NCBI GenBank assembly: GCA_964526675.1
Contig: CAZGLY010000039.1
Coordinates: 1 to 26,839 of the forward strand
Length of the DNA stretch: 26,839 bases
Direction: 5' to 3'
From: CAZADA01 sp964526675
Lineage (GTDB): Bacteria > Pseudomonadota > Alphaproteobacteria > Caulobacterales > Maricaulaceae
The position numbers were made by a program, and so were the translations under genes. Numbering within the stretch: the first letter of the stretch is position 1; the number at the start of each line of letters is the position of its first letter. Positions 22,372-26,839 of the stretch are shown here, one piece after another. Below the pieces are notes generated by a model. It was given only the letters and a program-made list of their open reading frames with translations, did not search any database and had not been told where the DNA came from.

Positions 22372-23556
22372 TCAGACGATTTCGTCCTCGTCATAGAGCG
22401 GCTCGGCGGCGGCGGCCTCCCCGCGCGCGGCGGCGGCGGCTTCGGCGTCGTCGGGATTGGCGGTTTCAGCGATGTGGTAGAGGGCGTCGCCGCGATTGAC
22501 GACCGGCAGCACGGAGCGGCCGATGATCAGCCCGGCCCGCCGCGCCGTCACAGGCCGCTCGGCGTCGCCCACGGGATCGGCGACAAAGCCCAGGTCCTCG
22601 CCGGCGTCGACCCCATCTCCCAAGCGCTTTGCGGCGCGGAAGATGCCGCCCTCCGGGGCGCGTTCCCAGAAACTGCGCGTCACGATGACCGGCGCGTAGA
22701 CGCTGGCGAATTCGCTCTCAGCGGGGATCATGCCGAGCGCGGCCATCACCGAAAGCACGCCGCTCACCCCGATCCGCACCGACGGTTCGTCAAAGCGCAG
22801 CGCCTCGCCGGCTTCGTAGAGCAGCACCGTCTTGCCGGCGTCGCGGGCCGCCGCCCGCAGCGAGCCGTCGCGCAACGAGGCGTGCAGCACCACCGGGGCC
22901 CCAAACGCCGTCGCCAACCGTCGCGGCTCGTCCGCCAACGAGTCGACTCGGATCTGGGGGAGGTTCTCGCGATGGTGCGACGCGGAATGGATGTCGATGC
23001 CGACGTCCGCGCGCGCGATGATCTCTTGGGAGAACAGCCACGCCAGCCGATCACCGAGGGGGCCGGTGGGGGAGCCCGGAAAACAGCGATTGAGATCGCG
23101 ACGGTCCGGCAGATAGCGGCTGCGGCTCAGAAAGCCGATGACGTTCACCAGCGGCGCCGCCAACAGCGTGCCGCGCATCGCTTTGAGCACCGGCGCGCGC
23201 AGCAGGCGTCGGATGATCTCGAGACCGATCACCTCGTCGCCATGAACCACCGCAGACACGAACAGCGTCGGTCCCGGTTGCCGCCCATGCACCACCTGCA
23301 CATTGAGGGTCATCGGCGTGTGGTCGGGCAGGGACGCGAGCGGGAGGGCGACCGTCGCGCGCGCGCCGGGCGGCGTTTCAGTGTCGCCGATGCGAAACGG
23401 AGCGTTCGAGGGGATGGCCGTTTCCTCCGGGGCCGGCGTGTGCAGCGCGAGAACACCGGATACAGACGAAAAGATGTGTCCGTTCCGTGACCGTCCTGGC
23501 GGGAGCGCACAGGCGCGGTGGCGGAGGTGGGAAGCGTCACCGCGAACCGGAACCAC
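22372..23556 (-). CDS. succinylglutamate desuccinylase/aspartoacylase family protein, start uncertain
   Basis: Zinc-dependent M14-fold amidohydrolase. Metal ligands are visible as VVHGDEVIG (H-x2-E) and IDIHSASHH, followed by DRRDLNRCFPGSP, and a glutamate in LYEAGEALRF likely acts as catalytic base. A C-terminal beta-rich part (about residues 290-370) and an acidic tail follow. Substrate unknown; the family removes acyl groups from amino acids. The first conventional start is GTG at 23556, which adds about 48 residues with no family similarity (PVRGDASHLRHRACALPPG) and no ribosome site. Similarity begins at NAPFRIGDTE, where GGAGG stands eight bases before an ATC codon at 23415. ATG at 23313 would remove conserved N-terminal sequence. 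Coordinates given use the GTG. Confidence 0.85.
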   Translation of the reverse strand: MVPVRGDASHLRHRACALPPGRSRNGHIFSSVSGVLALHTPAPEETAIPSNAPFRIGDTETPPGARATVALPLASLPDHTPMTLNVQVVHGRQPGPTLFVSAVVHGDEVIGLEIIRRLLRAPVLKAMRGTLLAAPLVNVIGFLSRSRYLPDRRDLNRCFPGSPTGPLGDRLAWLFSQEIIARADVGIDIHSASHHRENLPQIRVDSLADEPRRLATAFGAPVVLHASLRDGSLRAAARDAGKTVLLYEAGEALRFDEPSVRIGVSGVLSVMAALGMIPAESEFASVYAPVIVTRSFWERAPEGGIFRAAKRLGDGVDAGEDLGFVADPVGDAERPVTARRAGLIIGRSVLPVVNRGDALYHIAETANPDDAEAAAAARGEAAAAEPLYDEDEIV

Positions 23557-23596
23557 GCGGGTCGGGGCGGCGTGGCGGGGACCCGCACACTGGAAA

Positions 23597-23673
23597 TGGT
23601 GGGTCCGGCAGGACTCGAACCTGCAACCAAGCGGTTATGAGCCGCCGGCTCTAACCAATTGAGCTACGGACCC
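23597..23673 (-). tRNA. tRNA with CAU anticodon, probably tRNA-Ile2
   Basis: 77-base tRNA including encoded CCA. Acceptor GGGTCCG pairs with CGGACCC, D-arm GCTC/GAGC, anticodon stem GGCGG/CCGCT, anticodon CAT (plus-strand ATG at 23637-23639), T-arm GCAGG-TTCGAGT-CCTGC. The anticodon arm GGCGG-CTCATAA-CCGCTTGG closely resembles the E. coli minor tRNA-Ile (lysidine-modified CAU, reading AUA) and not elongator tRNA-Met; it is not an initiator tRNA because the first acceptor pair is G-C. Isotype therefore likely Ile2, elongator Met being the alternative. Confidence 0.9.
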
Positions 23674-23743
23674 CACGCGTCGAGGGCGGCATCATAGCCC
23701 AGTGCGAGGCGGAGGCGAGGGGCGATCGCGCCGCGGCTGCGGC

Positions 23744-24124
23744 TTACGCGGCGCCGACGTCCGCAAGCGCTGGCGCGTCAACGGGCTGGTTGCGGTCGTT
23801 CAGAATGATCACCGACGGTTCGTGGCGTTCGGCTTCGTCGTGGGTCATCTGCGCGAAGCTGGTGATGATCACCCGATCACCGCGCTGAACCAGCCGCGCC
23901 GCCGCGCCGTTGACCGCGACGGAACGGCCGCCGCGGGGGGCGGAAATGGCGTAAGTGGTGAAGCGTTGGCCGTTGGTGACGTTCCACACGTCCACTTGCT
24001 CGTGCGGCAGGATGCCCGCGGCGTCCAGCAAATCCCGATCGATGGCGATCGATCCCTCGTAGTCGAGGTCCGCTTGCGTCACCGCCGCGCGGTGCAGTTT
24101 GGCCTTCATCATCGTCAGCAGCAT
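23744..24124 (-). CDS. panD: aspartate 1-decarboxylase precursor
   Basis: Makes beta-alanine from aspartate for pantothenate and coenzyme A. The 126-residue proenzyme cleaves itself between G24 and S25 (DYEGSIAID), turning S25 into the pyruvoyl cofactor; these are the canonical positions, which supports ATG at 24124 (MLLTMMKAKLHRAAVTQADL). AAAGGG lies seven bases upstream. NGAAARLVQRGDRVIITSFAQ and the ending PSVIILNDRNQPV are typical. The 260 bases upstream, to the M28 peptidase stop, hold the presumed promoter; I see only a small CGCGA-TT-TCGCG repeat there and nothing decisive. No other pantothenate gene is nearby. Confidence 0.97.
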   Translation of the reverse strand: MLLTMMKAKLHRAAVTQADLDYEGSIAIDRDLLDAAGILPHEQVDVWNVTNGQRFTTYAISAPRGGRSVAVNGAAARLVQRGDRVIITSFAQMTHDEAERHEPSVIILNDRNQPVDAPALADVGAA

Positions 24125-24384
24125 GCGCTTGCCCTTTCAGCCGGCCGCCACGGCCGTCCCCCCTAACGGACGCCAACAAGGCGCCGCGCCCCCGTCCATT
24201 CCACCGATTACGCCACACGCGATTTCGCGGATATGGCGCCTGCGCGCGGCGGCGCAAGCGGCGCGCAAACCAATGTGAAGACTGGACGGACGGGAAGCCC
24301 GATCCTCCGCCGCCGCGCCGACGATCAGGGTGGCGCTCCGAAGTGGAGGCGCGTCCGCCTGACCGCGCCGCCGTGCGTGCGCCT

Positions 24385-26106
24385 TTACTCCAGCGACGTC
24401 TCCATCGGCCCGTCATAGAGCCGCGCGAAGAAATCGCCGTCACGCCACAGCGGCCGCACGGGCGCATCCGCCACCGCACGCATGATTTCATAATTCACGC
24501 GCGCGAACTTTTCACCGGCGTCAAAGTTGACGGGGGCCGTTAAGTCGTCGTTGGGCCGGTGATACCGCGTGGCCAGAAAAGACGTGAACGCCTCCTGGCC
24601 GCCATTGTCGAAGCCGGTGACCAAAAACACCGACGGCACGCCCTGCTGCACGAAACGATAATGGTCTGAGCGGGTGAACAGGCCTTGCTCCGGCATGGGA
24701 TCGGGGCTGAGCGCCACGCCGGCCGTCTCCGCCGCCTGGGCCACCAACGGGCCGAGCGTCGAGCGCTCCGCGCCAAACGCGATCACATCCTTGAAGTCGT
24801 AGAGGATCACCGGCATGTCGAGATTGATGTTGGCGACCATGTCGCCGGCGACGCTGGGGAAGCGCGCGAAATAATCAGCCCCGACCAGGCCTTTCTCCTC
24901 GGCCGTCACGGTGATGAACACGACGGTGCGCTTGAACTTCGCGTCGCGCGCCGCGGCGGCCACCTCCAACAGCGCGGCCACGCCCGCAGCGTTGTCCATC
25001 GCGCCATTGTTGATCTGATCCTCCTCGAACCCTTGGGAGATCCCGATGTGATCGAGGTGAGCCGACAACACCACCAGCTCATTGCGGAGCTCGGGGTCCG
25101 ATCCCCGGATCATGCCGACGACGTTGGCGCTGGTGACGTTTTCGTGCGTGGAGCGCTGCGTCACGCGCGCGGAGATGTTGAGCGGCCCTCGCGGCGGGAC
25201 GCCGCCCTCCGCCTCCGCGGCGTCCATCACGGCGTCGGCGTCGAAGGCCGCGTGAGCGAAGAGCTTCGGCGCGGAGGCGAGGCTGAACGCCGCGATCACA
25301 TGGATGTCCCGGGCCCAGCGGCGCGCATCCTTCGGGCCGGCGTCGACGCCGTCGGCGTCGTCCGGGGCGCGCCACGTCATGTTCGCGCCGCCGGTCACCC
25401 GCGCCACGCGGGCGAACGGGAAGCGCTTTTCGCGCGAGGGCGTCGTGACCGCGATGGTCGCCACGGCGCCCCGCTTGGCCGCCTCCGCGCCCTTGATCGT
25501 GCCGGAGCCGAAATGCGCCCGTTCTTCCGACGGCAAGCTTTTGGGCGCGCCGCTCAGGTAAGCGACGACTTTGCCCTTCACGTCGAGGCCCGCGTAATCG
25601 TCGATCCCAAACTCCGGCGCCACAACGCCGAAGCCCACGAACACCACCGGAGCGTCCACAACCGATTCCGTGCGTGTTGGGCTGGCGAACACGAGGTAGT
25701 CCGCGCCGAACTCCAGGTCCTCCGCGGCGCCGTCAGGACCGGTGAGGCTCAGCGCCGCGCCCTCGTCGACCCGGCGGTAGCGGCGCAGCGGCACGTCCTG
25801 AAGATAGCCCGCATCACCGGCCGGCTTCAGGCCGGCGTACCGCATTTGCATTGCGACATAGCTCGCCGCGCGGTCATAGCCGGGCGTGCCGGCTTCGCGG
25901 CCTTCCATGCGGTCGTCGGCGAGCACGGTCATGTGCTTTTCCATATCCGCCGCGGAGATCGCATCGCCCTCCGGCGGCGGCAGTCCCGCGCACGCCGCGA
26001 CGATGGCGGCGGTCGACAGCGCGACGGCGAGGACGATCCATTGGCGCGCCGACAGGCGCGGAAAGGCGCGGGCCGACGCGGGCGCGCGGCGGTGTGATCG
26101 CAACAT
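24385..26106 (-). CDS. lipoprotein M28-family zinc aminopeptidase
   Basis: 573-residue exported metallopeptidase, probably removing N-terminal residues from peptides in the periplasm. An Arg-rich N-terminus precedes a hydrophobic stretch and lipobox VAAC with lipidation at C39. A protease-associated (PA) domain lies around residues 140-300 and the catalytic M28 domain around 330-560. Zinc-site motifs are SAHLDHIG, NGAMDNAAG, VTAEEKGLVG, NINLDMP and the late RYHRPNDD. This layout resembles periplasmic M28 peptidases of alpha- and gammaproteobacteria. ATG at 26106 has GGGGA five bases upstream. Its relation to the upstream ArsC-like gene, 123 bases away with a hairpin between, is probably independent transcription. 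Confidence 0.93.
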   Translation of the reverse strand: MLRSHRRAPASARAFPRLSARQWIVLAVALSTAAIVAACAGLPPPEGDAISAADMEKHMTVLADDRMEGREAGTPGYDRAASYVAMQMRYAGLKPAGDAGYLQDVPLRRYRRVDEGAALSLTGPDGAAEDLEFGADYLVFASPTRTESVVDAPVVFVGFGVVAPEFGIDDYAGLDVKGKVVAYLSGAPKSLPSEERAHFGSGTIKGAEAAKRGAVATIAVTTPSREKRFPFARVARVTGGANMTWRAPDDADGVDAGPKDARRWARDIHVIAAFSLASAPKLFAHAAFDADAVMDAAEAEGGVPPRGPLNISARVTQRSTHENVTSANVVGMIRGSDPELRNELVVLSAHLDHIGISQGFEEDQINNGAMDNAAGVAALLEVAAAARDAKFKRTVVFITVTAEEKGLVGADYFARFPSVAGDMVANINLDMPVILYDFKDVIAFGAERSTLGPLVAQAAETAGVALSPDPMPEQGLFTRSDHYRFVQQGVPSVFLVTGFDNGGQEAFTSFLATRYHRPNDDLTAPVNFDAGEKFARVNYEIMRAVADAPVRPLWRDGDFFARLYDGPMETSLE

Positions 26107-26175
26107 AGGCGTCCCCTGGGTTCAGCTGCGCGGAGCTTATCACCCGGCGCGGCCGCCGCCAGAGGCGCGCTGTGC

Positions 26176-26196
26176 GTCACGGCGCCTGGGCGTGAC
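26176..26196 (-). terminator. hairpin after the ArsC-like gene
   Basis: GTCACG (26176-26181) and CGTGAC (26191-26196) make a 6-bp stem with a 9-base loop, about 35 bases beyond the ArsC-like stop on the minus strand. Weak terminator candidate without a T-tract. Confidence 0.3.
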
Positions 26197-26229
26197 CCCG
26201 CGCGTCCGCCTGCGGCCGCGCCGACGCTG

Positions 26230-26580
26230 CTAGAGGCCCACGGCGGCCCGGCTGTCGGCCGTCCAGCCGACATGGATGGCGCCGTCCTCCGCGACAATAA
26301 CCGGCCGCTTGATCAAGGTGGGGTGGGCCGCCAGGAGCGCCGCCGCCGTGTCCGCCGCTGTGGCCTGGGCGCGGTCGGCGTCCGACAAGCCGCGCCAGGT
26401 CGTCGAGCGGCTGTTGACCAGCGTCTTCGGTCCCGCGGCGGCCAGCCAGCCGGGGAGGAGGGCCGGCAGGTCCGCCTCCGCGCGCACGTCCACAAAGGTG
26501 ACGGCCACGCCCGCCGCCTCCAGCGCGGAGAGCGCTTTGCGGCAGGTGTCACAGGTTTTCAGGCCGTAGAGCGTGAGCAT
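26230..26580 (-). CDS. ArsC/Spx-family thioredoxin-fold protein (YffB-like)
   Basis: 116-residue thioredoxin-fold protein of the ArsC/Spx/YffB group. The N-terminal strand leads into C10-D-T-C13 (LYGLKTCDTCRKALSALE), a redox pair; plain arsenate reductases usually have a single catalytic Cys here. Later the family's TLVNSRSTTWRGLSDADR, LIKRPVIV and DGAIHVGW segments appear. Arsenate reductase activity is not supported by any ars gene nearby, so a glutathione- or thiol-dependent reductase of unknown substrate is more likely. ATG at 26580 follows AAGG. The stop of the small protein before it lies nine bases upstream, so the two may be cotranscribed. Confidence 0.88.
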   Translation of the reverse strand: MLTLYGLKTCDTCRKALSALEAAGVAVTFVDVRAEADLPALLPGWLAAAGPKTLVNSRSTTWRGLSDADRAQATAADTAAALLAAHPTLIKRPVIVAEDGAIHVGWTADSRAAVGL

Positions 26581-26589
26581 GGGCGCGCC

Positions 26590-26820
26590 TTAGTCTTTGT
26601 TTCCAGCAATCCGATCAACGAGATCGTGGAGAAGCTGAGAACCGCCAATCGCGTCAATGGCGCGGTGCAGGGCTTCCTGATGGCGCGCCACGAACACCGC
26701 CATGACGGGCGGCCCCACCACGCCGACCGCCACGGCCGCCGCCGCCGCGGCGGCTCCCGGAGCCGCGACCGCACCGCCCGCTGACGCCGCGGTCAGCAGC
26801 GCAATGACGAAATTCTTCAC
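26590..26820 (-). CDS. small Ala-rich hydrophobic protein, start uncertain
   Basis: 76-residue hypothetical protein. After MKNF a hydrophobic stretch rich in Ala, Gly and Val runs to about residue 45 (AAAAAAAVAVGVVGPPVMAV), then an amphipathic C-terminus (HQEALHRAIDAIGG, HDLVDRIAGNKD). It may be a signal peptide plus short mature part or a membrane hairpin. GTG at 26820 lacks a clear ribosome site, and the frame stays open to the right edge, so the gene may begin outside the window. No family recognised. It lies nine bases before the ArsC-like gene. Confidence 0.5.
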   Translation of the reverse strand: MKNFVIALLTAASAGGAVAAPGAAAAAAAVAVGVVGPPVMAVFVARHQEALHRAIDAIGGSQLLHDLVDRIAGNKD

Positions 26821-26839
26821 CGATAGGGTCGCAAACAGC

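Noticed and set aside
24685..26097. 470-codon plus-strand open frame
   Set aside because: Antisense to the M28 peptidase, with Arg/His/Ala-rich composition typical of a GC-driven shadow frame.
1..26839. Mobile elements, prophage, CRISPR array, rRNA
   Set aside because: No transposase, integrase, phage protein, spaced direct repeats or rRNA sequence seen; the single tRNA has no partial duplicate suggesting an attachment site within the window.

Overview
This is a high-GC bacterial chromosome segment with tightly packed genes on both strands. It has no transposase, integrase, phage structural gene, CRISPR array or rRNA. The gene set points to an alphaproteobacterium near the Caulobacterales/Hyphomonadales: a DUF1674 (SDHAF4-like) gene beside htpX, an Usg-family protein, a CC0125/CC1285-type lipoprotein, an IalB-family protein next to rlmN, and an ECF sigma/ChrR pair. 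That placement comes from remembered family distributions, not from a search.

Layout, left to right. 1-1833: htpX (minus, cut by the window edge) diverges from an SDHAF4-like gene and a secreted staphylococcal-type nuclease. 1886-6782: a glutaminase with the same domain layout as animal GLS (minus), then argG, a CheY-like receiver protein, inorganic pyrophosphatase and usg (all plus). 6783-8939: a lipoprotein, a short-chain dehydrogenase and a YkvA/DUF1232 protein. 8955-12419: a stand-alone GmrSD-type DUF262-DUF1524 nuclease (minus), diverging from an isoaspartyl peptidase/asparaginase and a SpoU-type RNA methyltransferase. 12441-13853: an ECF sigma factor followed by its ChrR-like anti-sigma. 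14019-15808: an IalB-family protein and rlmN.

15816-22258 (all minus) is the most interesting part. A soluble PAS-PAS chemoreceptor gene is followed by a small membrane protein, a TIR-domain protein with a C-terminal membrane helix, a DUF350 membrane protein and a membrane-anchored trypsin-like protease. The run continues with stop/start overlaps into pyrF and an SLC13-type anion transporter. The TIR, DUF350 and protease genes look like a compact membrane-associated module that could be a defence or stress-response system. No experiment or database result supports this here.

22372-26820 (all minus): an AstE/aspartoacylase-family enzyme with a puzzling start codon, a CAU-anticodon tRNA (probably tRNA-Ile2), panD, a lipoprotein M28 peptidase, an ArsC/Spx-like protein and a small Ala-rich hydrophobic protein at the right edge.

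Each of the five places where genes converge carries an inverted repeat overlapping a stop codon, probably acting as shared terminators. No stretch longer than about 270 bases lacks a gene.
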